From the NCBI GenBank assembly GCA_002897895.1, contig BDSY01000111.1, positions 1 to 53,992 on the forward strand: a DNA stretch of 53,992 nt. The letters are read 5' to 3'. A program made the position numbers and the translations under genes. This document shows, one piece after another, positions 18,120 to 26,272 of the stretch (positions are counted from its first letter, which is position 1; every line of letters starts with the position of its first letter). The notes under the pieces were generated by a model. It made no database searches and had not been told where the DNA came from. It was given only the letters and a program-made list of their open reading frames with translations. This DNA comes from a bacterium BMS3Abin06 (GTDB taxonomy: Bacteria > Nitrospirota > Thermodesulfovibrionia > UBA6902).

Positions 18120-19427
18120 ATGAATACATATTATTATATAAACCTCCTGCTTCTGCTTATCTTCCCCTTTTTCCTGTATTATGTTGTTTGTTCCCGAATT
18201 ATTCTGCATCCGATAATTATTTCAATGTGCGCGGGTGTTTATACATACTTTATCGGGGTCCATCTGATAGTTGCAAACAGACCCGACTCCGCTGAAAAGT
18301 TCTTCTATCTTATTGTTGCCATGTTCCTCGGCTGCTACTTTGGAAGAGGCAGGAAGACAATAAAACCTGAATACAATATTGAGTTCAACAGAAAAAATGC
18401 GTTAACCCATCTGGCCCCTTACAAATCAGCGGTTGTATTTAGTTTGTTTCTGGTTTTCGCGTTGTTTTTGTATAAGGGGATTCCGATTTTTGCTGTTGAG
18501 CCGAATTTCGCAAAGGTTACAATAGCCCATGGGGGCGGATGGATAATTACGCGTTTTGTCCGCTACTTTCTGTTCATCCTGTTCTATGTGTCTATAATTT
18601 ATTGTTTCTATCAAATAAAGGAGAGAGCGAATTCCGGGGACAGAAATACAGGAATCATGAGGCGCGGCAACAGGGGCTGGATCATTATGGGAGTCATTAT
18701 GCTTATACTATTTGCCTTTCTCGGGTTCAAGTCAAATGTAATAGGTTTTTTCCTCTGGACTATCTGCTTTATCGCATTGCTTACCAGGATAAGACTGAAA
18801 CATGTAATGGTTTTCTTTTTGATCGGCGGGGTTATATCTCTGATCATATTGATGAAACTGGAAGGTGCCAATTTGCAGGAAACAATATCATTTATCATCG
18901 CAAGGGTCGGCGTCGGTTCGTCGGCTGGATTTGCATGGATACTCGGTTCATACGGGAGGTCTTACGAATTTTTGCATGGGGAGGGGTTCTGGTTCGATTT
19001 CAGCAACATCCTTTTGCGTTTGGGGTTGCAGCCTTTCATTCCCTTTGAATTGCATAAATATAATTTTGATGCCTTTATGTTTGACAGGTTAATGGGTCAT
19101 AACGAATATCTTATGCAGGTAAACACGTCTGTTTTTGGACAGTTGTATGCTAATTTCGGACTGACTACAATGGTTTTGGGGGCATATCTATTCTTCTATC
19201 TTTATTCGAAAATGGGAAACTTTCTCGTTACTCATAAGAAGACGTTGATCGGTACCCCGGTCTATTTTTTTCTTTTCATACAGCTCCAGACCTTTGTTGG
19301 GGGCGGGCCGGTCTTGATAACGATTTTTGATACGATCCTGTCACTATTAATGTTCTTCACACTTTATTTTGTTATTTATCTTTTTGTTTATCTCCCTTAC
19401 GGCAGGTTGTCTTTTAAAATCCCTTAA
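18120..19427 (+). CDS. Wzy-like O-antigen/oligosaccharide repeat-unit polymerase
   Basis: 435 residues with about 10-12 hydrophobic segments and a long loop near residues 230-330 (LQETISFIIARVGVGSSAGF, GRSYEFLHGEGFW, LMGHNEYLMQVNTSVFGQLY), the layout of Wzy-type polymerases with a large periplasmic loop. It would join flipped repeat units in the periplasm. Assignment rests on topology and position between Wzx and the remaining transferases, because this family is poorly conserved in sequence; an O-antigen ligase is the main alternative. Confidence 0.75.
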   Translation: MNTYYYINLLLLLIFPFFLYYVVCSRIILHPIIISMCAGVYTYFIGVHLIVANRPDSAEKFFYLIVAMFLGCYFGRGRKTIKPEYNIEFNRKNALTHLAPYKSAVVFSLFLVFALFLYKGIPIFAVEPNFAKVTIAHGGGWIITRFVRYFLFILFYVSIIYCFYQIKERANSGDRNTGIMRRGNRGWIIMGVIMLILFAFLGFKSNVIGFFLWTICFIALLTRIRLKHVMVFFLIGGVISLIILMKLEGANLQETISFIIARVGVGSSAGFAWILGSYGRSYEFLHGEGFWFDFSNILLRLGLQPFIPFELHKYNFDAFMFDRLMGHNEYLMQVNTSVFGQLYANFGLTTMVLGAYLFFYLYSKMGNFLVTHKKTLIGTPVYFFLFIQLQTFVGGGPVLITIFDTILSLLMFFTLYFVIYLFVYLPYGRLSFKIP

Positions 19428-19519
19428 AAGAGAAAGTGGCTTAAAGAAAATAAGCGGATTTTATTGTTTTGATTTTAACGATGGGCAGGAATTTATAAAT
19501 TCAGAAGGGAAATTGGAGA

Positions 19520-20926
19520 ATGATAAAAAAAATAGCGTTAATTAAGCCTCCTGCAACATACGCAAGCTGGTATAAAAAACCTGTTCTTGGCATATCGTAT
19601 ATAGCTGCATATCTTGAGGAGAATGGATTTGATTGTAAAATATTTGATGCATACTTCAATAATTTGACTGAAGATATACTGGCCCGCAATGTTGTAGGTT
19701 ATAACCCCGACATAATTGGCATATCTTCGATGACCCATGAAATTACCCAGGCTGCCAGTATCGCATCGATATTAAAAGAAAAGTTGAATGTTCCTGTTGT
19801 CATAGGCGGCTGCCATGTTACGGCATTGCCGGAGAGAACATTAGATGAATTCCCTGTTTTCGATTATGGTATATACGGTGAAGGTGAGCAAACAATGCTC
19901 GAACTGTTAGATTGTTTATCCGGAAGTTCACAGCAGAATTTGAAATCCGTCAGAGGACTGGTCTTTCGTGAAGAAAAATCCATTATTGTCAATGAACCTC
20001 GGGCTTTCTTCACAAGTTCTCAATTGGACGAACTGCCATTGCCCGCTTTACATCACTACTATGACAATAACACGGAAGCATTAAAGGACAAAGACGCGTA
20101 TTATGTCATGATGTCAGGCAGAGGATGTCCTTACAACTGCGCATTTTGCATGCAGGTCCTGGGTAGAAAAATAAGAAGCAGGTCGCCCGAAAATATATGC
20201 CGGGAGATAGAACATGCCGTATCTCATTATGGGGGCCACATGATCAGTTTTATTGATGAGCTTTTTTTAAATAACGATAAACGAACTGAAAAGGTACTTC
20301 AATTAATGATTGAAACAGGGCTGTCGAAAAAAATCAAATGGGCGGCGCATACACGGGCAAATATAGTAAATCCGGAGTTGATTGACCTGGCAAAGCGGGC
20401 CGGGTGTTTTAGCATATCGATAGGCGTTGAGTCAGGCGACGATGAGATTTTAAAGGCGGTCGGAAAAGGGATCACTGTTGAACGAATAAAGAAGGCGGTC
20501 AAGATTATTAAGGGGGCAGGGCTTGCATTAGAGACCTTTTTTATAATCGGGCACCCAAATGAGACTAAAGAAACCGTACGAAAAACTATTGATCTGGCTG
20601 CCGAACTTAATCCAACGACTATCGCCGTTGGAATTATGGTTCCTTATCCAGGAACGAGGGTATACAACATGGCAAAGAATGGTGAGGGTGGATACCGCCT
20701 TCTATCGGAAAACTGGGCGGAGTATGATAAGTATGGCGGGCGGAGCCTGGAAGTGAAAACCTTGACTTATGAGGAGATGGAAAGATATCAAATGCTGGCA
20801 TATGTTAATCTGTATCTGAAAAATCTTCGAATGATTGATTTATTAAAGTTTTTTTATTCTAAAAGAAAGGCTTTCTTTTTTCTCATCAATAAAATTAAGG
20901 GCAATATTTTCCCGTCTAAAAGATAA
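19520..20926 (+). CDS. B12-binding-type radical SAM protein (6 of 6)
   Basis: 468 residues. N-terminal cobalamin-binding-like domain: IALIKPPATYASWYKKPVLG, DIIGISSMTHE and VPVVIGGCHVTALPE. Radical SAM motif CPYNCAFC gives C203, C207 and C210, followed by SFIDELFLNN, ISIGVESGDDEIL and FFIIGHPNET. It shares domain order with the protein at 11593 but diverges in sequence. A GGAG box precedes the ATG. These proteins often add methyl groups or rearrange sugars in antibiotic and polysaccharide pathways; the reaction here is unknown. Confidence 0.9.
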   Translation: MIKKIALIKPPATYASWYKKPVLGISYIAAYLEENGFDCKIFDAYFNNLTEDILARNVVGYNPDIIGISSMTHEITQAASIASILKEKLNVPVVIGGCHVTALPERTLDEFPVFDYGIYGEGEQTMLELLDCLSGSSQQNLKSVRGLVFREEKSIIVNEPRAFFTSSQLDELPLPALHHYYDNNTEALKDKDAYYVMMSGRGCPYNCAFCMQVLGRKIRSRSPENICREIEHAVSHYGGHMISFIDELFLNNDKRTEKVLQLMIETGLSKKIKWAAHTRANIVNPELIDLAKRAGCFSISIGVESGDDEILKAVGKGITVERIKKAVKIIKGAGLALETFFIIGHPNETKETVRKTIDLAAELNPTTIAVGIMVPYPGTRVYNMAKNGEGGYRLLSENWAEYDKYGGRSLEVKTLTYEEMERYQMLAYVNLYLKNLRMIDLLKFFYSKRKAFFFLINKIKGNIFPSKR

Positions 20927-21062
20927 TGCGTTGCACACCTTCCTCGACATAATTATTATAATTTTGAATGTTATATTTCTATGATAGTATCTAAATCAGA
21001 TCAAAATTTGCTTTCATTAAAGTGTTTGCCTGGGAAAAATTACAATATGGGCTATAACCCCG

Positions 21063-22340
21063 ATGATTTATCAGGGATCAATAAATTTAAAGTATCAACT
21101 TTTTTTCGAAAGGATTACACTCTTTTTTCTGATAATGAGTATATTCGCCCAGATCAAACTTATCATCCGCAGGATAGAAACGTTGGCAATGTACTTCTTT
21201 TCTTTCCTTCTGAACAAAACCCTGTTTAAAAACAGGGTGCCTGACGATACATTGATCAGCAGTATAATGGTGATCAAGCTTGATAACGTAGGGGATATAG
21301 TGCTTTCTTCACTTTTAATGTCTGCTGTTGCGGAAAGATTCGGTAATGCCAAGATAGTATATGTTGTAAAAAAGGGGCTAAAGGACCTCCTTTTCCCTCT
21401 GGACTCTGTTTCAGAAGTTGTTGAGGTCCCTTACGGCAAGGGACACTGCAGTCAGATGCGGGACAATGAAAAAACAGATGAAAGGGCCGCACGTTCAATT
21501 ATAAAAAAATATCTTAAGGAACAAAGGCCTCAAATGATAGTCGATCTAAGGACCTCTTCCCTGGGTAATTTTGCCGCTGTCATGGCGCGCGTATGTGCCG
21601 GAACGCGATTCAGGGTCACGATTGACCTTTTCCGGATCAAGGAGATATTCGGCATCAGGGCCGATAGAAGGGCAAAATGGGATCGCCACGAAGTCGAGAC
21701 CTTTTATTTTGCCATGCGGGATGCGGGAATCTTTCCCCGAGGCCCTGATTACCGCTCAGGATTGCGATTTTGGGACCTTTCGAAAAAACTGTCACAGGAC
21801 ATATGTCCCGCTGGGTTCTCTACTGACAGGCCGTTTATTCTTGTCCAGCCCGGGGCTGTGTGGGAATTCAAGCGCTGGCCCTCGGCGTATTACTCGAAGC
21901 TTATAAGTTCCATCGCAGGACATTACTGGGACGCTTCTTTCGTGCTGGTGGGGACTGCCGATGAAAGAGAGACTTCCATGAAGGTATTCGACCGGCTGGA
22001 CGAAAAGACCAGGGAGAGGACAACGGTCCTTACGGGAAAAACGTCACTGAAGGAACTCGTCGCTTTGGTCAATCTGGCTGAACTGGTCATTGCAAACGAT
22101 AGCGGCGTGGCCCACATCGCAGGGGCTCTGGGTATCCGTACAATAGTTTTTTTCGGGCCATCTTCACCGGAAAGGTTTGAGCCTTTATCCATACACGAGG
22201 GGAACATAAAGGTATTTCATCGCAGGATGGAGTGCTGCCCCTGTGATCAGATGAACTGCAGATATGACCGTGACAGTTACTGCCTGTCACGTATCTCCCC
22301 CGGGCTGGTCGAGGAGTATGTGGAAAATGTCCTTGCCTAA
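21063..22340 (+). CDS. GT9 family glycosyltransferase (ADP-heptose:LPS heptosyltransferase-like)
   Basis: Up to 425 residues. The GT9 signatures are IMVIKLDNVGDIVLSSLL (68-85), ILVQPGAVWEFKRWPSAYYS, FVLVGTADE, TGKTSLKELVAL and NDSGVAHIAGALG. The start is uncertain: ATG at 21063 gives a long hydrophobic N-terminus, while ATGs at 21135 or 21189 (the latter with AGGAT upstream) give more typical lengths. Cysteines near the C-terminus (ECCPCDQMNC) are seen in several GT9 members. It would add a heptose or related sugar from a nucleotide donor. Confidence 0.85.
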   Translation: MIYQGSINLKYQLFFERITLFFLIMSIFAQIKLIIRRIETLAMYFFSFLLNKTLFKNRVPDDTLISSIMVIKLDNVGDIVLSSLLMSAVAERFGNAKIVYVVKKGLKDLLFPLDSVSEVVEVPYGKGHCSQMRDNEKTDERAARSIIKKYLKEQRPQMIVDLRTSSLGNFAAVMARVCAGTRFRVTIDLFRIKEIFGIRADRRAKWDRHEVETFYFAMRDAGIFPRGPDYRSGLRFWDLSKKLSQDICPAGFSTDRPFILVQPGAVWEFKRWPSAYYSKLISSIAGHYWDASFVLVGTADERETSMKVFDRLDEKTRERTTVLTGKTSLKELVALVNLAELVIANDSGVAHIAGALGIRTIVFFGPSSPERFEPLSIHEGNIKVFHRRMECCPCDQMNCRYDRDSYCLSRISPGLVEEYVENVLA

Positions 22341-22443
22341 ATTCAAGACAGTGGTGTTCTGGCTTATAACAACCGGTTTTATTATGACATCTCTGATAGG
22401 AATTGAATATTCTATAAACATTATTAGAAAGTTGCCCATGTGA
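22327..22443 (+). CDS. Small single-span membrane protein, overlapping both neighbours
   Basis: A 38-residue open frame (start MSLPKFKTVVFWLI, end NIIRKLPM) with one hydrophobic helix of about 20 residues (VVFWLITTGFIMTSLIGI). Its ATG lies inside the end of the GT9 gene and its TGA overlaps the GTG of the YdcF-like gene by three bases, an arrangement typical of translational coupling. No family is recognised. It could be a membrane anchor or partner of the YdcF-like protein, or simply a chance frame. Confidence 0.4.
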   Translation: MSLPKFKTVVFWLITTGFIMTSLIGIEYSINIIRKLPM

Positions 22444-23108
22444 ACAGAGACTTTAAAATCAGGATCAGCTCCGTACTGCGGTCAATATTCCTGACGGCCG
22501 GGATTATCACATCCATTTATGTGATAATCTCCTTTGCGGGCGTTCCTCATATGCTGGAGAACTGGATGGCCGAGGGGGAAAACATCAATTCCCCTGATTT
22601 TATCGTGCTGCTGCCGGCGGGAGATGTTCCGAATCCCGATACATTGATACGCGCTTTTTATGCTGCTGAGGCATATAAAAAAGCGGCTGATGCCAAAGTA
22701 ATCATATCTAATAAGATTACTACGGACCTGGAAGACAGTATTTTATGGAGGATCCGTGAGGAGTTGATATTAAGGGGCGTCAGTGAAGATGCGGTGCTGC
22801 TTGAGAAAAAGGCGATGAATACAAGGGGACATGCTCTTTATATCAAAGAAGCAGGGATTGGCGATATTGGCCGTGACAAATATCTTCTGGTCACTTCGCC
22901 AACCCATATAAAAAGGTCCTTATTAACATTCAGGGCGTGTGGTTTTAAAAATGTCTATGTCTTGCCGGCAAGGACGAGGGAATTGAAGGACGATATAGGG
23001 GAACACACGGTTATGAGGTATCGTCTATGGCAGGAGATGGAAACGGGGATCAAGGTTATGCGGGAACTGACGGCATTGCTTTACTATAAGTCCCGCGCGT
23101 GGATCTAG
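22440..23108 (+). CDS. YdcF/DUF218 family protein
   Basis: 222 residues from a GTG start. One N-terminal membrane segment (FLTAGIITSIYVIISFAGV, about residues 17-35) is followed by the DUF218 domain: FIVLLPAGDVPNPDTLIRAF, AKVIISN, TRGHALYIKEA and YLLVTSPTHIKRSLLTFRAC. The family (E. coli YdcF, SanA, ElyC) is tied to envelope and peptidoglycan/enterobacterial common antigen lipid-carrier homeostasis. It lies 65 bp before a glycosyltransferase. Biochemical role here unknown. Confidence 0.82.
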   Translation: MNRDFKIRISSVLRSIFLTAGIITSIYVIISFAGVPHMLENWMAEGENINSPDFIVLLPAGDVPNPDTLIRAFYAAEAYKKAADAKVIISNKITTDLEDSILWRIREELILRGVSEDAVLLEKKAMNTRGHALYIKEAGIGDIGRDKYLLVTSPTHIKRSLLTFRACGFKNVYVLPARTRELKDDIGEHTVMRYRLWQEMETGIKVMRELTALLYYKSRAWI

Positions 23109-23173
23109 CGGTACGGGAGGGGCATGGCATCTTTTTCAATAAAGGCTCATGATTTTTTTCAAGAGGTAACAGA

Positions 23174-24358
23174 GTGAAGAAAATACTTCTTCTAACTCCA
23201 AGGTTTCCATTTCCGGTAATTGGCGGGGACAAATTGCGAATATACAACATTGCCAAATACCTGTCCGCCTATTACAGGATTACGCTGGTATCTCTTTACT
23301 CCACCGATGAAGAAGAGAGGTCGGTTGCGGAGGATGGGCTGTTTGAAAGGGTATATAAAATTAAGCAGCCCGGCTACCTGTCTGGCCTGAATGCAATGAA
23401 AAATCTTATTGCGGGTGATTCTTTGCAAAGCGGTTATTTCTACAACAGGAAGATGCTGTCTTTGGTGAAAAAACTCGCGCCCGAACATGATATGCTTTTT
23501 TCACACTTGATCCGTACGGCATCTTATGTAAAGGACATCCGGGACATGCCAAAAGTCTGCGAGATGACAGATGCAATTTCGCAGAATTATAAGCATGCAA
23601 AAACCGCCGGGAACAGGTCACTCAAGAAATATATATACAGCTTTGAGCAGAAGAGATGCCTTGAGTATGAGATAGAGTGCCTGAGGCATTTTGAAAGGAG
23701 CGTCCTTGTATCAGACCATGACAGGGACTATCTGCGGAAATATGCCCCCACCTTTTCAGACAGGATACGGGTAATCCCCAACGGCGTTGATTATGAGAGG
23801 TTATCTGCCCAGCCGGCTGAATTTCAAAGGGGAAAGATTGTTTTTATCGGGAACATGCGAACCGTTCAGAACGCGGATGCAGCGTACTATTTTGCCCGGG
23901 ACATATTTAGAAAGATAAAAGCGGAATACCCTGACAGCACGTTCTGGATTATCGGTGCAGACCCGACTCCTGCAGTTAAATCACTGAGCAAAATCGCGGG
24001 AGTCAATGTCGTTGGTAAAGTCAATGACATATTGAGTTATGCCCATGATGCGATGGTTAGTGTCTGCCCGATAAGGATTGGAGCAGGAGTTCAAAATAAA
24101 ATACTGGAATCGATGGCGATGGGAGTCCCGGTTGTGACCTCTTCACTGGGACTGCTTGGATTGCAGGCTATGGACATGCAGGATATTCTTGTAGCGGACA
24201 CTCCTGACGAGTTCTGTAGTAAGATTTATAAAATTTACAATGATGCGAGTTTATCTGAAAGAATTAAAAAGAATGCGCGATCATGCATAACAAAGAACTA
24301 TTCATGGGATAAAATTATGGCTTCCTACAAAAACTTGATAGATGAAATAATGCAGTAG
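23174..24358 (+). CDS. GT4 family glycosyltransferase, TIGR03087-like
   Basis: 394 residues from GTG 23174, with AGAGG upstream. The start MKKILLLTPRFPFPVIGGDK followed by LRIYNIAKYLS resembles the PEP-CTERM/XrtA-associated sugar transferases (TIGR03087 type), which begin with P-x-P-x-x-GDKIR. C-terminal features: RVIPNGVDYERL, VFIGNMRTVQNADAAYYFAR, STFWIIGADPTP, and IGAGVQNKILESMAMGVPVV (donor-binding region). It ends the first gene block; a 654-bp gap follows. The TIGR03087 link fits the PEP-CTERM genes downstream but is not certain. Confidence 0.85.
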   Translation: MKKILLLTPRFPFPVIGGDKLRIYNIAKYLSAYYRITLVSLYSTDEEERSVAEDGLFERVYKIKQPGYLSGLNAMKNLIAGDSLQSGYFYNRKMLSLVKKLAPEHDMLFSHLIRTASYVKDIRDMPKVCEMTDAISQNYKHAKTAGNRSLKKYIYSFEQKRCLEYEIECLRHFERSVLVSDHDRDYLRKYAPTFSDRIRVIPNGVDYERLSAQPAEFQRGKIVFIGNMRTVQNADAAYYFARDIFRKIKAEYPDSTFWIIGADPTPAVKSLSKIAGVNVVGKVNDILSYAHDAMVSVCPIRIGAGVQNKILESMAMGVPVVTSSLGLLGLQAMDMQDILVADTPDEFCSKIYKIYNDASLSERIKKNARSCITKNYSWDKIMASYKNLIDEIMQ

Positions 24359-24788
24359 CCCAAACTATGTATTCACAACTCCGCCCTCTCAGTTACATAA
24401 CTGTTTTTTGCGTGCAACATACAACAGGTTTATGCAAATTTTTTTAATGAATTCACCCGGGGTTAAAACTGCTGTCTACTGCACTGCCCGCCTAAATTAA
24501 AATTGCAAAAGGACTGACGCTCTGATCCAGTATGAGTCAATCCCCACTAAAGAGATATTGTATTATGGAAAATGGATGACGTCAACAGGAAAACCCGGAA
24601 ACGTAGTAGGGATAAAGGATTAGCAGGAAATGATATGATGCGGGAAAAGCTGGAAAAAGCTATATATAAGATAAGGAGTATGCAGTAGGGAGCAAGGAGC
24701 AAACCACAATTGGGGATTTGATAACTGATTCAACATACGTCAATTCCAACTAAAGTAACCCCGATTTTTAAAAGCATATCGGGAATAT

Positions 24789-24820
24789 CCCCTATTTAAA
24801 AACAGCAATTCCCCTATTTA
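24789..24820. repeat. Paired CCCCTATTTA direct repeats, possible regulator site
   Basis: CCCCTATTTA occurs at 24789-24798 and 24811-24820, start to start 22 bp, about two helical turns, a spacing common for dimeric regulator binding on one DNA face. A related ATTCCTATTTAGAAT lies at 26088-26102 before the Wzz-like gene. The pair sits about 110-135 bp upstream of the -35 box at 24926, where an upstream activator could act. The binding protein is unknown. Confidence 0.4.
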
Positions 24821-24925
24821 GAAATGGTTTGAATTACTCGATAATATCTACAAGTGCCTGAGAGGAATTTTAACATGAAATCGCTTTATCCAGTGTCAGA
24901 GAAACTGCATAGTAAACCATATAAA

Positions 24926-24953
24926 TTGACATATTTTTTTACCGTGCTATACT
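24926..24953 (+). promoter_or_regulatory. Sigma70-type promoter for the wecA-like gene and export operon
   Basis: TTGACA (24926-24931) and TATACT (24948-24953) are separated by 16 bp, close to the consensus. Transcription would start near 24960, about 55 bp before the ATG at 25013. It is the best promoter seen in the polysaccharide locus. Confidence 0.7.
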
Positions 24954-25012
24954 TTCCCCTAGAAAATAACACTAATAATTAATTTGCAATAGTCGGTGAC
25001 AGGATTATTTTT

Positions 25013-26041
25013 ATGCCATTTATTATTTGTTTAATTTCATTTATTATTTCATCTGCTACAATACCATCCATAATATTGCTGGCAAACAATAACGGCGCGA
25101 TTGCACTGCCCGGCAAAAGACATATACACACACACCCAACTCCGAAGTTCGGCGGTGTAGCTATTGCATTAACTGTGCTTCTTGTCTCGCCTTTTATCTT
25201 TTCAATCGATAGAGTTATAGGATCATATCTTTCATCTTCTGCGTTAATGCTTTTGCTCGGCATCATTGATGATGTCAGGGGGACTAACTGGAAAGTAAAA
25301 CTGGTATTCTCTATAGTCGCCACGTCAATCATTATTTTTGGCGCCGGGATATGGGTTGAAAATTTAGGGAACCTGTTCGGTTTTGGTGAAATACATCTCG
25401 GCCTTTGGGGAATCCCAGTCACTCTTTTTGCGGTGTTCGGTGTTATTAATGCTGTTAACTTAATAGACGGGTTAAACGGGCTGGCCTGCGGTATTTCATC
25501 CATAGCCTTTCTGTCATTTGCCGTTTTTGCTTCTATTAGCGGCAACAGCTCTGTCCTTTATCTAAGCCTTGCCAACCTGGGCGCTACGCTCGGATTCTTC
25601 AGATACAACTATCCCAGGGCAAGAATATTTATGGGAGACTCGGGAAGTTTGTTCCTCGGGTTTTCTCTTGCTGTTATGGCAATCCTGCTTACGCAGGGGC
25701 AGGGAAAGATAAACCCCATGGTACCGGTAGTAGTCCTCGGAATTCCCATATTTGACACCTTAAGGGTTTTAATTATCAGAGTTAAAAATAAGAGACACCC
25801 CTTCAGAGCAGACAAGACACATTTACATCACCTTATGATCAGGTCGGGAATCCCGCAAGGCCGTGTAGTAAGAATAATCTGGATACTGTCTTCCCTGATG
25901 TCTTTTTTCGCTTTTGTGCTCTTCAACTTTGATTCATGGTTAATGCTGTTAGTCCTTTGTATTGTTGTGGCATCTATTGGCAATTTCATTGAAAACCTGC
26001 GGATTATCAAATTGAGTGCTACGAGGAAGCAATTGCCGTAA
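25013..26041 (+). CDS. WecA/MraY-like undecaprenyl-phosphate sugar-1-phosphate transferase
   Basis: 342 residues with about 10-11 membrane segments. Family motifs in order: HIHTHPTPKFGGVAIA (PTPxxGG), LLGIIDDVRG (Asp-Asp, Mg2+ binding), NAVNLIDGLNGLACG (NxxNxxDGxxGL), FMGDSGSLFLGF, and THLHHLMIRSG (the HxHH segment of WecA-type enzymes). It transfers a HexNAc-1-phosphate from a UDP-sugar to undecaprenyl phosphate at the inner membrane, starting repeat-unit synthesis. It is the only priming enzyme in the window. Its own promoter precedes it; the Wzz-like gene follows after 231 bp. Confidence 0.92.
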   Translation: MPFIICLISFIISSATIPSIILLANNNGAIALPGKRHIHTHPTPKFGGVAIALTVLLVSPFIFSIDRVIGSYLSSSALMLLLGIIDDVRGTNWKVKLVFSIVATSIIIFGAGIWVENLGNLFGFGEIHLGLWGIPVTLFAVFGVINAVNLIDGLNGLACGISSIAFLSFAVFASISGNSSVLYLSLANLGATLGFFRYNYPRARIFMGDSGSLFLGFSLAVMAILLTQGQGKINPMVPVVVLGIPIFDTLRVLIIRVKNKRHPFRADKTHLHHLMIRSGIPQGRVVRIIWILSSLMSFFAFVLFNFDSWLMLLVLCIVVASIGNFIENLRIIKLSATRKQLP

Positions 26042-26101
26042 TATTCAATTTATCATCTGTCGATTTTCCATCTTGAATAAAAAAACATTCCTATTTAGAA
26101 T

Positions 26102-26119
26102 AATGAAATTTATTTCATT
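26102..26119. repeat. 18-bp AT-rich perfect palindrome
   Basis: AATGAAATTTATTTCATT is a perfect inverted repeat (8-bp arms, TT centre), 60 bp after the WecA-like stop, followed by TTAATG. It could be an operator for the downstream wzz-like/export genes or a weak AT-rich terminator; the low GC of the stem argues against strong termination. Confidence 0.45.
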
Positions 26120-26272
26120 TTAATGCTTATCCGAAGCAAGTAAAATAATTGACATTATCTTCACCTATTAGGGGAGCAGAAGGTTATACTGATAAAGCTT
26201 ATTCAAGGGGAATAATATTTACGGGGAACAGTGCTCGGAGAATTGCAATAAAAAAGGCATTGAGGAGATGAT

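Larger units (their letters stand above)
24359..25012. other. 654-bp regulatory gap between the two halves of the polysaccharide locus
   Basis: No convincing gene. A 38-codon frame at 24572-24688 encodes a charged peptide without ribosome binding site and is probably chance. The gap holds a purine-rich micro-repeat (24671-24703, AAGGAG/GCAGTAGGGAGCAAGGAGC), two copies of CCCCTATTTA 22 bp apart (24789 and 24811), and a promoter at 24926-24953. Confidence 0.6.

Noticed and set aside
20981-21229. 82-codon plus-strand frame overlapping the GT9 start
   Set aside because: Low-complexity, unlike any family, and overlaps the hydrophobic N-terminus of the GT9 gene in another frame.
24572-24688. 38-codon open frame with charged peptide in the regulatory gap
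   Set aside because: No ribosome binding site, no recognisable family, overlaps a purine-rich micro-repeat.
26149-26190. TTGACA at 26149 and TATACT at 26185 before the Wzz-like gene
   Set aside because: The spacing is 30 bp, far from 16-18, so they do not form a sigma70 promoter together.
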